From Pseudomonas sp. UYIF39 (GTDB lineage: Bacteria > Pseudomonadota > Gammaproteobacteria > Pseudomonadales > Pseudomonadaceae): 64,000 nt of DNA. Shown here piece after piece: positions 19,274-30,074 of this stretch; within the stretch, counting starts at the first letter, position 1; each line of letters begins with the position of its first letter. Position numbers and translations under genes: made by a program. The notes under the pieces are model-generated. The model was not told where the DNA came from. It made no database searches and saw only the letters and a program-made list of their open reading frames with translations. The stretch spans positions 40,680 to 104,679 of the forward strand of contig NZ_JALBYU010000023.1 of assembly GCF_029963765.1 (NCBI RefSeq). The letters run 5' to 3'.

Positions 19274-19453
19274 ATGTCCAAATCAGCCGCAGGGTTTTTC
19301 ATCCTAGCCTTACTGAGCGGCATTCTTCATCTGTCAGTGGTCCAGGATACGGTCCTCACCCTGCCTTTGATCGCCAGCGGCGTGTTCGGTGCGCTGTTTA
19401 TGCTGGCGCTGATTGCCGGCCGAAAGATCAAGTTTGATCCGGTACTGCGTTAA
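19274..19453 (+). CDS. Small two-helix membrane protein
   Basis: A 59-aa protein starting with ATG at 19274 after AGGAGC. It has two hydrophobic helices (GFFILALLSGILHLSVV and TLPLIASGVFGALFMLALIA) joined by a short polar turn (QDT), and a basic tail ending KIKFDPVLR. That suggests an inner-membrane hairpin with both ends in the cytoplasm. Its stop overlaps the convergent phnN stop by 4 bp. The start is supported by the ribosome site and by close spacing to the upstream small gene. I do not recognise a named family, but the length and hairpin fit small Pseudomonas membrane proteins near phnN. Confidence 0.7.
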   Translation: MSKSAAGFFILALLSGILHLSVVQDTVLTLPLIASGVFGALFMLALIAGRKIKFDPVLR

Positions 19454-20001
19454 CCCCTCAACAGATCCAGCAGATTGGCAACTGTAGTGGACAGTTCGCC
19501 TGAATTGTCGAGGCGATGGATCCGCGTATCTCCACTTGAACCCTCTGCCGTGAATAACCCATTGCGATGCAACCTTGCTTCAATCTCCGCAATACTCTCG
19601 CGACCACGGCGCAGCAGACGCTCTCGCAGGACTTCATCCTTGACCGTCAAAAGAACCGGCAACAGCGTTGGATACCGATGCAGCGCCTCAGCCAGATGGC
19701 CGCGAGAACCGTTGACCAAGACATGTCGACCGTCATTGAGCCATTGATCTATTTCGATCGGAATACCGTAATCCAGGCCATTGGCGTTCCAGCACAGCGC
19801 GAAATCGCCCTCGACTCTGCGTTGCTCGAACTCTTCCCGGGAAACGCCAATCGCGTCTTCGCCCACTGATTCGGCCGAACGCGTGATGACCCGACGCACC
19901 ACTTCACAATTGAGCGTCTGCAACGGCTCTCGAGCGGCTTCGATGAGGCTGTCCTTGCCGGACCCAGAAGGCCCCATCAAGTAAATCAGCCTGCCATCCA
20001 T
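19450..20001 (-). CDS. phnN: Ribose 1,5-bisphosphate phosphokinase PhnN
   Basis: Phosphorylates ribose 1,5-bisphosphate to PRPP with ATP, the last step linking phosphonate degradation to PRPP. The 183-aa protein has the guanylate-kinase-like P-loop GPSGSGKDSL (residues 10-19), RRVITRSAESVGEDAIGVSR as the acceptor-binding region, FALCWNANGLDYGIP, and the lid arginines in RERLLRRGRESIAEIEAR. The start is the ATG at 20001; the frame opens earlier but without homology. No other phn genes are in the window, so here it stands alone at the end of its cluster or acts as a side route to PRPP. Confidence 0.9.
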   Translation of the reverse strand: MDGRLIYLMGPSGSGKDSLIEAAREPLQTLNCEVVRRVITRSAESVGEDAIGVSREEFEQRRVEGDFALCWNANGLDYGIPIEIDQWLNDGRHVLVNGSRGHLAEALHRYPTLLPVLLTVKDEVLRERLLRRGRESIAEIEARLHRNGLFTAEGSSGDTRIHRLDNSGELSTTVANLLDLLRG

Positions 20002-20387
20002 CTTTAAATCACCTCGCACGGCACGTCTTCCCCTAGTAAATCGGCCAATTGCCACTATCCTGTACAAGTAAGGAACACTGATCGAATCTGCACAGCATGC
20101 GCCATCAGGCGTCTCAGGACATCACCTGTCGGGCAATAGGGTGCGGCCAGTAATACGGACCAGCGCAAACTTTCCAAACCAGTCCGCATTTCTGATAATT
20201 GGTGCTGGCATAACGCCTTTATCCAGTTCAATATTTGTCACAGAATTGACGCCAATGAACTGGCTACTTTGAGGCATGATGCGAGCCTCTATCAATTCAG
20301 GTTGAACATTTGGCCAGACCGCTTGTCCTATCAGACATCCTGCGGCCAATCCCGAGAACCGCTCCCCTGAACTAACCGGTTAAATAT
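20002..20387. other. Intergenic region between phnN and amrZ
   Basis: A 386-bp gap holding the amrZ control region (candidate AmrZ site at 20207-20217). No convincing gene or terminator is seen. A 75-codon open frame on the minus strand lacks a ribosome site and I do not accept it. Confidence 0.5.
20207..20217 (+). promoter_or_regulatory. Candidate AmrZ operator
   Basis: GGCATAACGCC closely resembles the GGCAAAACGCC core known for AmrZ binding sites. It lies about 170 bp upstream of amrZ, which is known to repress itself in P. aeruginosa. Motif-based only. Confidence 0.4.
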
Positions 20388-20714
20388 ATGCGCCCATTGA
20401 AACAGGCAATTTATTCCAGCCGTACGGCTGACAAGTTCGTCGTACGTCTGCCAGACGGAATGCGTGAACGCATTGCCGAGGTGGCTCGCAATCATCATCG
20501 CAGCATGAACTCCGAAATCATCGCGCGCCTTGAGCAAAGCCTTATTCAGGAAGGCGCTTTGGGCGAAGAATTGAGCATGCGTCTGGACAGCCCGGAGCTG
20601 TCATTGCACGAACGTGAACTGCTGCAACGCTTCCGCCAACTCTCCCACCGTCAGCAGAACGCTCTCGTTTCGCTGATTGCGCATGATGCCGAAATGGCCG
20701 CAGACGCTTCCTGA
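20388..20714 (+). CDS. amrZ: Ribbon-helix-helix regulator AmrZ (AlgZ)
   Basis: A DNA-binding regulator controlling alginate, motility, biofilm and c-di-GMP genes in Pseudomonas. The 108-aa protein matches AmrZ in length and layout. It has a flexible N-terminus (MRPLKQAIYSSRTADK), a ribbon-helix-helix (KFVVRLPDGMRERIAEVA, then HHRSMNSEIIARLEQSL), and a C-terminal tetramerisation part (LSLHERELLQRFRQLSHRQQ, NALVSLIAHDAE). The ATG at 20388 keeps the family N-terminus. It is a single gene flanked by its own terminator. AmrZ commonly acts on flgM/fleQ-type motility genes in fluorescent strains, so a link to the flagellar block in this window is plausible but not shown. Confidence 0.93.
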   Translation: MRPLKQAIYSSRTADKFVVRLPDGMRERIAEVARNHHRSMNSEIIARLEQSLIQEGALGEELSMRLDSPELSLHERELLQRFRQLSHRQQNALVSLIAHDAEMAADAS

Positions 20715-20730
20715 TTTCATCCGAAAGTTC

Positions 20731-20758
20731 AAGCCAGCTTAATCGCTGGCTTTTTTTT
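20731..20758 (+). terminator. Terminator of amrZ
   Basis: AAGCCAGC/GCTGGCTT stem with a 6-nt loop and a run of eight T residues, 16 bp after the stop codon. Confidence 0.9.
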
Positions 20759-20777
20759 GCCTGAAATTCGAGCACAA

Positions 20778-20807
20778 AAAAACCCGCCGATTGATTGGCG
20801 GGTTTTT
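20778..20807 (-). terminator. Terminator of mgtE
   Basis: An 11-bp stem (AAAAACCCGCC/GGCGGGTTTTT) with an 8-nt loop and A/T runs on both sides, 13 bp beyond the mgtE stop on the minus strand. Confidence 0.88.
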
Positions 20808-20819
20808 AATGTCGATAAG

Positions 20820-22262
20820 TCAGAGCAGGAAGATCGTCGCCAACCCGAGAAAGATGAAGAACCCGCCGCTGTCCGTCATGGCAGTGATCATCACACTGGC
20901 GCCCATCGCAGGATCGCGCCCAAGCCGCGCCAGGGTCATGGGAATCAACACCCCTGCCAATGCCGCCAGCAACAGGTTGAGCGTCATGGCAGCGGTCATC
21001 ACCACCCCCAGAGACCAACTGCCATACAGCAGATAGGCGACGACGCCGATCACACCACCCCACACCAGGCCATTGATCAGACCTACCGCCAATTCCTTGC
21101 GCATCAGGCGCGAAGTATTGCCGGTGCTGACCTGATCCAGCGCCATGGCCCGAACGATCATGGTGATCGTCTGGTTACCCGAGTTGCCACCGATACCCGC
21201 CACGATCGGCATCAGTGCCGCCAGCGCCACCAATTTCTCGATGGAGCCTTCGAAAAGACCAATCACCCGGGATGCGATGAACGCGGTGATCAGGTTAATT
21301 GCCAGCCAGGCCCAACGGTTACGCAGGGATTTCCAGACTGACGCAAAAATATCTTCCTCTTCACGCAGACCCGCCATGTTGAGAACTTCGTTTTCGCTCT
21401 CTTCACGAATCAGGTCGACCATTTCGTCGATGGTCAGACGGCCGATCAGCTTACCGTTCTTGTCGACTACGGGTGCCGAGATCAAGTCGTAACGTTCGAA
21501 CGCCTGAGCAGCGTCATAGGCGTCTTCGTCCGGGTGAAAACTCACCGGATCGCTGGCCATGACTTCCGAAACCTGTTTTTCCGGGTCATTGACCAGCAAA
21601 CGCTTGATCGACAATACACCCTTGAGCACGCCGTCGTAATCGACCACGAACAGTTTGTCAGTGTGGCCGGGCAATTCCTTGAGGCGCCGCAGGTAACGTA
21701 AAACCACTTCGAGACTGACATCCTCACGGATCGTCACCATCTCGAAGTCCATCAGCGCACCGACCTGCTCCTCATCGTAGGACAACGCAGAGCGGACGCG
21801 CTCACGCTGTTGACCATCGAGGGTTTCCATCAGCTCGTGGACGACGTCTCGCGGCAGCTCGGAGGCCAGGTCAGCAAGTTCGTCGGCGTCCATGTCCCTC
21901 GCCGCAGCCAGGAGCTCGTGATCGTCCATGTCAGCGATCAGCGTTTCACGAACCGAATCGGATACTTCGAGCAGAATGTCGCCGTCGCGATCGGCCTTGA
22001 CCAATTGCCAGAGCGTCAGACGATCGCCCAGCGGCAAGGCTTCAAGGATGTAGGCGACGTCGGCGGAGTGCAGATCATCGAGCTTGCGTTGCAACTCGAC
22101 GAGGTTTTGCCGGTGAACCAGGCTCTCGACCCGGTCATGATGCGGACCTTCCTGGCGATGAGTCAGGTCTTCGACCACCCGCTGACGCTGCAGCAGCTCA
22201 ACAACTTGAGCGAGGCGGTCCTGCAAGCTTTCCTGCGTTTTCTTTACTTCAACTTCAGACAT
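20820..22262 (-). CDS. mgtE: Magnesium transporter/channel MgtE
   Basis: An inner-membrane Mg2+ channel gated by cytoplasmic magnesium. The 480-aa protein from the ATG at 22262 has the N domain (residues ~35-160, with DLHSADVAYILEALP and ADLASELPRDVVHELMETL). A CBS pair follows (VLKGVLSIKRLLVND; YDLISAPVVDKNGKLIGRLT; DEMVDLIREES), then five membrane helices from about residue 310. The helix region includes the family signature LMPIVAGIGGNSGNQTITM and ends TDSGGFFIFLGLATIFLL. Two acidic-rich loops line the Mg2+ sites. The start avoids a short overlong reading to 22292. It stands alone with its own terminator. Confidence 0.93.
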   Translation of the reverse strand: MSEVEVKKTQESLQDRLAQVVELLQRQRVVEDLTHRQEGPHHDRVESLVHRQNLVELQRKLDDLHSADVAYILEALPLGDRLTLWQLVKADRDGDILLEVSDSVRETLIADMDDHELLAAARDMDADELADLASELPRDVVHELMETLDGQQRERVRSALSYDEEQVGALMDFEMVTIREDVSLEVVLRYLRRLKELPGHTDKLFVVDYDGVLKGVLSIKRLLVNDPEKQVSEVMASDPVSFHPDEDAYDAAQAFERYDLISAPVVDKNGKLIGRLTIDEMVDLIREESENEVLNMAGLREEEDIFASVWKSLRNRWAWLAINLITAFIASRVIGLFEGSIEKLVALAALMPIVAGIGGNSGNQTITMIVRAMALDQVSTGNTSRLMRKELAVGLINGLVWGGVIGVVAYLLYGSWSLGVVMTAAMTLNLLLAALAGVLIPMTLARLGRDPAMGASVMITAMTDSGGFFIFLGLATIFLL

Positions 22263-22582
22263 AGGCGAACTCCACTCCCAGCAGCGGGGCACGCCGGAAG
22301 GATCAATCAGTCAATTCATGATTGGAAAAACGGGGTACTGAGTAACTACTGGGTAAGTCCATGGAGGTATTCCACAAGCCCCGGCGGGGCTGACGGGCGC
22401 AATGATACACCGCCCGACGGTTTTAAACGTTAAAAAATCGTGGCTGAAACAAGCGGTTGCAAGACAAAGCTGAGTGCAGTCCTGACCTCTAAAACTGCGA
22501 CGACTCATCCTGAAAAGAAAACACACCACAGACGAAAAATGTAACGACTACCCTTGAGTTGGACCGTCACGGAGGACGTTTG
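22263..22582. other. Intergenic region of divergent mgtE and DUF4124-like genes
   Basis: A 320-bp gap between divergent genes that must hold both promoters. A GC-rich hairpin (CCCCGGCGGGG near 22380) is visible. I do not see an M-box or another magnesium riboswitch by eye. Confidence 0.4.
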
Positions 22583-23101
22583 ATGCCATCCAATGCATTT
22601 TGTTTTTTGTTGATCACCCTGTTCTGCCCGACGCCCTGGGCGCTTGCCACGACCGTTCACCGCTGCGAGGGGGCCAACGGGAGCATTACCTTCACGACGT
22701 TGAGCTGTGCGGCCGGAGAAAGCCTTTCGCTGCAGGATGTACGCACCTTCACACCGGGCAGCGTGACCGCTCTCATGCCGGAAGCCGAGAATCGCGAAAT
22801 ATCAGGTATGAAAATCAAAAGGAGAGATCCAACTGTCGTCGGCAAGACCGAGGACAAATGTGGAAACCTCATCAGCGCTAAAGAACGCCGCGAAGCGATC
22901 ATCAATCAGCGGGTTGTTGCCGGCATGAATCAGCAGGACGTCGAGAGCGCACTTGGCAAGCCAGACAAGATCAGTATTCGCAATTCAGCCACGAGCTACC
23001 GTTACAACACCCAGCGAGGTCGTAGCGCGCACGTCGAGTTCGATGAGAGAGGATGCACCAAAGGAAAAGCCAAATCCCAGACGGCAAAAAGCCCGCGTTA
23101 A
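22583..23101 (+). CDS. Exported DUF4124-like protein
   Basis: A 172-aa protein from the ATG at 22583 (GGAGGA 8 nt upstream). It has a signal peptide (NAFCFLLITLFCPTPWALA), then a DUF4124-like start (TTVHRCEGANGSITFTTLSC) with paired cysteines, as in small envelope proteins of pseudomonads. The C-terminal half (KERREAIINQRVVAGMNQQD, VESALGKPDKI) resembles the SmpA/BamE-type fold element in which a G-M-xx-xxV helix precedes a GKPD turn. It ends with a basic tail. Periplasmic or outer-membrane-associated location is likely; the function is unknown. The gene is followed by an overlapping terminator and tRNA genes on the other strand. Confidence 0.75.
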   Translation: MPSNAFCFLLITLFCPTPWALATTVHRCEGANGSITFTTLSCAAGESLSLQDVRTFTPGSVTALMPEAENREISGMKIKRRDPTVVGKTEDKCGNLISAKERREAIINQRVVAGMNQQDVESALGKPDKISIRNSATSYRYNTQRGRSAHVEFDERGCTKGKAKSQTAKSPR

Positions 23102-23114
23102 ACGCGGGCTTTTT
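23086..23114. terminator. Bidirectional terminator overlapping the stop codon
   Basis: The perfect inverted repeat AAAAAGCCCGCG/CGCGGGCTTTTT surrounds the stop codon of the DUF4124-like gene. It can serve that gene on the plus strand and the tRNA-Arg gene on the minus strand. Confidence 0.85.
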
Positions 23115-23120
23115 GGTGTT

Positions 23121-23197
23121 TGGTGCACTCGACAGGATTCGAACCTGTGACCGCTCGGTTCGTAGCCGAGTACTCTATCCAGCTGAGCTACGAGTGC
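23121..23197 (-). tRNA. tRNA-Arg(ACG), copy 1
   Basis: A 77-nt tRNA on the minus strand: acceptor GCACTCG/CGAGTGC, D arm AGCTCAGCTGGATAGAGT, anticodon loop CTACGAA (anticodon ACG, wobble inosine reading CGU/CGC/CGA), T arm ACAGGTTCGAATCCTGT, encoded CCA. It is identical to the copy 71 bp away. Confidence 0.96.
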
Positions 23198-23268
23198 ATT
23201 TGTGTTTTTATACCAGATCACAACTGGTTGAAGCCAAGTCATTCACATTACTGCAAATGACTCTTAAA

Positions 23269-23345
23269 TGGTGCACTCGACAGGATTCGAACCTGTGACC
23301 GCTCGGTTCGTAGCCGAGTACTCTATCCAGCTGAGCTACGAGTGC
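23269..23345 (-). tRNA. tRNA-Arg(ACG), copy 2
   Basis: The same 77-nt sequence as the copy at 23121-23197, including the encoded CCA. The two genes are separated by a 71-bp spacer and are presumably one transcript with tRNA-Ser upstream. Tandem duplication raises the dose of the major arginine tRNA. Confidence 0.96.
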
Positions 23346-23452
23346 ATTTGTTGCCGCGCATTATAGGCCGTTTAATCTCTATGTAAAGCACTTTTTCTAG
23401 TAATTTCAAACACTTACCGAAGAAGCTAGATTACAACGTACTACGCAAATAA

Positions 23453-23543
23453 TGGCGGAGAACGGGGGATTCGAACCCCCGACACCCTTTTGAGGTGTAC
23501 TCCCTTAGCAGGGGAGCGCCTTCGGCCACTCGGCCAGCTCTCC
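23453..23543 (-). tRNA. tRNA-Ser(GCU)
   Basis: A 91-nt class II tRNA on the minus strand: acceptor GGAGAGC/GTTCTCC with one G-T pair, anticodon loop CTGCTAA (GCU), a long variable arm (ACACCTCAAAAGGGTGT), T arm CGGGGGTTCGAATCCCCCG, and encoded GCCA end. It reads AGU/AGC codons. It is first in a likely Ser-Arg-Arg transcript. Confidence 0.95.
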
Positions 23544-23605
23544 GCAACACGGGGCGTATATTAACCAGCTTCTTCCCCGTTTGCAAACATAAAAAACGAT
23601 AAAAA

Positions 23606-23794
23606 TTAATGGCTTGGTTCTTCGTCCTTCTCTTTCTTTATACGCAGGTAAATTTCCTCACGGTGGACCGCAACCTCTTTCGGGGCGTTGACACCGATAC
23701 GCACTTGATTTCCTTTGACGCCGAGCACGGTCACGGTGATTTCGCCATCACCAATAATCAGGCTTTCTGCGCACCGACGAGTCAGAATCAGCAT
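23606..23794 (-). CDS. rsmA: Post-transcriptional regulator RsmA (CsrA family)
   Basis: A dimeric RNA-binding protein that represses translation at GGA motifs and is titrated by Gac-controlled small RNAs in Pseudomonas. The 62-aa product from the ATG at 23794 is the exact family length. It begins MLILTRRCAESLIIGDGEI, with L4 and R6 in the RNA-binding strand, and carries IGVNAPKEVAVHREEIYLRI with the key R44. A longer frame start (MREEKG) lies inside the ribosome site and is rejected. It sits next to lysC-alaS as in other pseudomonads. GC content is lower than that of its neighbours, which is normal for this gene. Confidence 0.96.
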   Translation of the reverse strand: MLILTRRCAESLIIGDGEITVTVLGVKGNQVRIGVNAPKEVAVHREEIYLRIKKEKDEEPSH

Positions 23795-23945
23795 ACCTTT
23801 CTCCTCACGCATTTCATTTCAGGGACAACAGTCTGCAAAAAAAAGGCACTCGACCTACAACCGGAACGATCGCAGCCCTACATGCCTGAGTATTGACTAG
23901 CGCGAGCAAAAGAACAGCCTCGAGTCGCACCATTCAAAAAAACAA

Positions 23946-23970
23946 AAGGGCGCGGTCAGACCGCGCCCTT
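23946..23970 (-). terminator. Terminator of lysC
   Basis: Stem AAGGGCGCGG/CCGCGCCCTT with a 5-nt loop, followed on the minus strand by a T-rich run, 12 bp beyond the lysC stop. Confidence 0.85.
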
Positions 23971-23981
23971 CGGTTAACGCA

Positions 23982-25223
23982 TCACTCGCCCTGACGGGCC
24001 GGTGCGTCCAGTTCGAATGCCGTATGCAGAGCGCGCACAGCCAGCTCCAGGTACTTCTCTTCGATCACTACGGAGACTTTGATTTCCGAAGTCGAGATCA
24101 TCTGGATGTTGATGCTTTCTTTCGCCAGGGATTCGAACATGCGGCTGGCCACACCTGCGTGGGAGCGCATGCCGACACCGACGATCGACACCTTGGCAAT
24201 CTTGATGTCGCCAACGACTTCACGGGCACCGATCTCGCGAGCGGTGTTTTCCAGCACGGTTTGCGCTGCCTGGAAGTCATTGCGATGCACGGTGAAGGTG
24301 AAGTCGGTGGTGTTATCGTGCGCAACGTTCTGCACGATCATGTCGACTTCGATGTTCGCGGCACTGATCGGGCCGAGTATCTTGAATGCAACGCCCGGGG
24401 TGTCTGGCACGCCACGGATGGTCAGCTTGGCTTCATCGCGGTTGAAAGCGATGCCGGAAATGATCGGCTGTTCCATGGTTTCCTCTTCATCAATAGTAAT
24501 GAGGGTGCCCGGACCCTCCTTGAAGCTGTGCAGTACGCGCAGCGGAACGTTGTACTTGCCGGCGAATTCCACCGCACGGATCTGCAACACCTTGGAACCG
24601 AGACTGGCCATTTCCAGCATCTCTTCGAAGGTAATCTTGTCCAGGCGCTGAGCCACGGACACCACACGCGGGTCGGTGGTGTAGACGCCGTCGACATCGG
24701 TGTAGATCTGGCATTCGTCAGCCTTCAAGGCTGCCGCCAGGGCCACGCCGGTGGTGTCGGAACCGCCACGACCGAGGGTGGTGATGTTGCCGTGCTCGTC
24801 GACGCCCTGGAAACCGGCGACAACAACCACACGACCGGCCTTCAGATCGCCACGAATCTTCTGTTCATCAATCTGCAAGATACGCGCTTTATTGTGAGCG
24901 CTGTCCGTCAGAATCCGCACCTGACTGCCTGTGTAAGATACCGCTGGCACGCCGCGCTTGATCAGCGCCATGGCCAACAGCGCAATCGTCACCTGCTCAC
25001 CGGTGGAGACGATTACATCCAGCTCACGAGGAACTGGTTGGCCGTCGCCACTGATTTGCTTGGCCAGATCGATCAGACGGTTGGTTTCGCCGCTCATTGC
25101 AGACAGCACAACCACCAGGTCATCGCCGGCCTCGCGGAATTTCTTAACCTTGTCGGCGACCTGCTCGATTCTCTCGACAGTGCCGACCGAGGTGCCTCCA
25201 AATTTCTGTACGATCAAAGCCAT
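23982..25223 (-). CDS. lysC: Aspartate kinase LysC
   Basis: Phosphorylates aspartate, the first step to lysine, threonine and methionine. The 413-aa protein from the ATG at 25223 starts ALIVQKFGGTSVGTVERI, the kinase signature. It carries LDVIVSTGEQVTIALLAMAL, the aspartate-site segment NITTLGRGGSDTTGVALAAA and IYTDVDGVYTTDPRVV. Two C-terminal ACT domains (about residues 265-345 and 345-405, with VPDTPGVAFKILGPISAANI and VGVGMRSHAGVASRMFESLA) bind lysine/threonine for feedback control. An internal start giving a separate small subunit, as in some bacteria, is possible but not obvious. It follows alaS after about 90 bp. Confidence 0.96.
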   Translation of the reverse strand: MALIVQKFGGTSVGTVERIEQVADKVKKFREAGDDLVVVLSAMSGETNRLIDLAKQISGDGQPVPRELDVIVSTGEQVTIALLAMALIKRGVPAVSYTGSQVRILTDSAHNKARILQIDEQKIRGDLKAGRVVVVAGFQGVDEHGNITTLGRGGSDTTGVALAAALKADECQIYTDVDGVYTTDPRVVSVAQRLDKITFEEMLEMASLGSKVLQIRAVEFAGKYNVPLRVLHSFKEGPGTLITIDEEETMEQPIISGIAFNRDEAKLTIRGVPDTPGVAFKILGPISAANIEVDMIVQNVAHDNTTDFTFTVHRNDFQAAQTVLENTAREIGAREVVGDIKIAKVSIVGVGMRSHAGVASRMFESLAKESINIQMISTSEIKVSVVIEEKYLELAVRALHTAFELDAPARQGE

Positions 25224-25314
25224 TTCAAAGCCGCCTCTGCCCATGAAGGGCGCCCAAATAATCACTCAAACAGCGTTCGGGCCCGCCACTAGACTGCGGG
25301 CCGGATACACTGCC

Positions 25315-27939
<2,625 letters not shown>

Positions 27940-28085
27940 TAGGTTCTTCCACGGAGGCTGCGGCCAAAGGCCTGTGCGAAACGTCAACAGACGAAGCGAC
28001 GGCAAAGGGCCGCATTATATCGGCCCTGCGCGCGGGGTACAGCGTGTTTATACGATAGAAACGGTCAATTGGACCGCTAACGCTA

Positions 28086-29090
28086 TCAGTTGCGCGAAAA
28101 CTCGACGAATGTCGCGACGACCTGCTCGATTTGAACCCGACTGACATCCATGTGCGTGACCATGCGCAGACGTCCGGCAGCGCTCAGTTTAATCCCGCGT
28201 TCGGCGGCAAACGCCTTGATGGCCTCGGCTTTGTCGCCCATCTGCACATAAACCATGTTGGTCTGCACCGGCTCGACCTCGTAACCCGCCGCTCGCAAGC
28301 CTTCAGCCAGCAACTGCGCATTGGCGTGGTCGTCAGCCAGACGCTGAACATTGTTATCAAGTGCGTACAAACCTGCTGCCGCCAGAATCCCGGCCTGGCG
28401 CATGCCGCCGCCGACCATCTTGCGCAGACGCCGTGCCTTGCCGATCAACTCGGCCGAACCACACAACACAGAACCTATCGGCGCGCCCAGTCCTTTGGAC
28501 AGACAGACCGAGACGGAATCGAAATATTGAGTAATCTCACGGGCATCGACACCCAGCTTGACCGCCGCGTTGTACAGTCGCGCGCCGTCCAGGTGCAGCT
28601 GCAACCCATGTTCACGGGTAAAGCTTCGAGCCTGCGCCAGATACTCCAGCGGCAAAACCTTGCCCTGCATGGTGTTTTCCAGCGCCAGCAAACGGGTGCG
28701 GGCGAAGTGGAAGTCATCCGGCTTGATCGCAGCTGCCACGTGCGCCAGGTCCAGCGAGCCGTCGGCCTGCACTTCCAGCGGCTGTGGCTGGATCGAACCG
28801 AGCACGGCCGCACCGCCGCCTTCGTACTTATAGGTGTGAGCCTGCTGGCCGACGATGTATTCGTCACCGCGTTCGCAGTGGGCCATCAAGCCCAGCAGAT
28901 TGCTCATGGTGCCCGTAGGAACAAACAGCGCTGCAGCAAAACCCAACTGATTCGCAAGCTCGGCTTCCAGTCGATTGACCGTCGGATCTTCGCCGTAAAC
29001 GTCGTCACCGGTGGCCGCTGTGGCCATCGCGTCGAGCATCCCTGCGGTCGGTTGGGTGACGGTGTCGCTGCGAAGATCAATAACGCTCAT
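28086..29090 (-). CDS. ltaE: Low-specificity L-threonine aldolase
   Basis: A PLP enzyme that splits L-threonine or L-allo-threonine to glycine and acetaldehyde. The 334-aa protein begins SVIDLRSDTVTQPTAGMLDA, the family N-terminus, followed by DDVYGEDPTVNRLE and the cofactor-site stretch FVPTGTMSNLLGLMAHC. The PLP lysine is in SVCLSKGLGAPIGSVLCG, and LHLDGARLYNAA supplies the ring-stacking and aspartate residues. The ATG at 29090 is supported by homology. It is the gene upstream of alaS in P. aeruginosa as well (PA0902, by memory). It may be transcribed with alaS. Confidence 0.92.
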   Translation of the reverse strand: MSVIDLRSDTVTQPTAGMLDAMATAATGDDVYGEDPTVNRLEAELANQLGFAAALFVPTGTMSNLLGLMAHCERGDEYIVGQQAHTYKYEGGGAAVLGSIQPQPLEVQADGSLDLAHVAAAIKPDDFHFARTRLLALENTMQGKVLPLEYLAQARSFTREHGLQLHLDGARLYNAAVKLGVDAREITQYFDSVSVCLSKGLGAPIGSVLCGSAELIGKARRLRKMVGGGMRQAGILAAAGLYALDNNVQRLADDHANAQLLAEGLRAAGYEVEPVQTNMVYVQMGDKAEAIKAFAAERGIKLSAAGRLRMVTHMDVSRVQIEQVVATFVEFSRN

Positions 29091-29290
29091 GAATCTGGCC
29101 TCGGTAAGCAGGGAAAATCCCTTTCAGTCAGGAATTACTGCGGTCATGCCGACGAATAATCAACCCTTGGGTACGAAAAGGCTTCTTGAACTGACGAAAA
29201 AATCGATAGCAATCATCAGATAGCAGCAATGCACAGGTGAGAAATATGTGTTAAAAACGCTTCGCCGCCAAACAATCTGGCGGCAAAACG

Positions 29291-29453
29291 TTCTCAGGGC
29301 GGGGTGCAACTCCCCACCGGCGGTAATTGCGCGCAATGCGCATAGCCCGCGAGCGCTTGGCGACAGGCACGGCAATGGCTGTGATGGCGGCAAGGTCAGC
29401 AGACCCGGTGTGATCCCGGGGCCGACGGTCATAGTCCGGATGAAGAGAGAACG
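29291..29453 (+). ncRNA. FMN riboswitch (RFN element)
   Basis: The 5' part TTCTCAGGGCGGGGTG and CCCACCGGCGGTAAT, then AGCCCGCGAGCGC, GGTCAGCAGACCCGGTG, CCGGGGCCGACGGTCATAGT and CCGGATGAAGAGAGAACG all match the conserved RFN core. It ends about 105 bp before the start of the lumazine synthase gene. FMN binding should reduce expression. The element is complete, with a long variable P3 stem (29356-29390). Confidence 0.95.
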
Positions 29454-29558
29454 GGATTGGCGCCAAAGGGCCGTCCGCCGGCATTCGTGCGAGCGTGCGT
29501 ACCCTTAAATCCCATTCGATTCATATGCCCTGTTTTTTACATAAACAGGAGTCAGAAC

Positions 29559-30068
29559 ATGCAACCCACCGCAATCGATAGCAAAAGCAAAAACCATCAG
29601 GGCGAGCGCGTTGCGTTCATCCAGGCCTGCTGGCACAAGGAAATCGTCGATCAGAGCCGTAAGGGATTTGTGGCCGAAATGATTGCTCAGGGTTATCAGG
29701 AATCGGAGATCGATTTCTTCGAAGTCGGCGGCGCCTTTGAAATTCCGCTGCACGCCAAGCTACTGGCGAAGTCCGGTCGTTATGCCGGCATTGTCGCGGC
29801 GGGCCTGGTGGTCGACGGCGGGATCTACCGCCACGAATTCGTCGCCCAGTCGGTGATCAGCGGTTTGATGCAAGTTCAGCTGGAAACCGAAGTGCCGGTG
29901 TTCTCCGTGGTTTTGACCCCGCACCACTTCCATGCTGGCGAAGAACATCAGAAGTTCTTCTTCGAGCACTTTGTGCATAAAGGCCAGGAAGCGGCGAAAA
30001 CGTGCGCGGATACGTTGCACAAGATACGTGCGTTGCGTCGTAGCGAGCCCCGCGCGGTAGCCGTCTAG
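29559..30068 (+). CDS. ribH: 6,7-Dimethyl-8-ribityllumazine synthase, RibH2-type paralog
   Basis: Condenses 5-amino-6-ribitylaminouracil with 3,4-dihydroxybutanone phosphate, the penultimate riboflavin step. The 169-aa protein from the ATG at 29559 (AGGAG upstream) has VAFIQACWHKEIVDQS, the FEVGGAFEIPLHAKLL substrate loop and GIVAAGLVVDGGIYRHEFVA. The family catalytic His region appears as VVLTPHHFHAGEEHQKFF, a form typical of the RibH2 (Brucella-like, decameric) branch rather than of the housekeeping RibH. It is the sole gene behind the FMN riboswitch. The housekeeping rib operon is presumably elsewhere. The frame's upstream extension overlaps the riboswitch region and is rejected. Confidence 0.92.
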   Translation: MQPTAIDSKSKNHQGERVAFIQACWHKEIVDQSRKGFVAEMIAQGYQESEIDFFEVGGAFEIPLHAKLLAKSGRYAGIVAAGLVVDGGIYRHEFVAQSVISGLMQVQLETEVPVFSVVLTPHHFHAGEEHQKFFFEHFVHKGQEAAKTCADTLHKIRALRRSEPRAVAV

Positions 30069-30074
30069 TTGAGT

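Noticed and set aside
20122..20349. 75-codon minus-strand frame upstream of amrZ
   Set aside because: No ribosome site, and it spans the amrZ control region.
23121..23345. CRISPR-like repeat pair
   Set aside because: The two identical 77-bp units are complete tRNA-Arg genes with cloverleaf structure.
24024..25292. 422-codon plus-strand frame opposite lysC
   Set aside because: Antisense shadow of lysC; His/Gln/Val-rich composition and no ribosome site.
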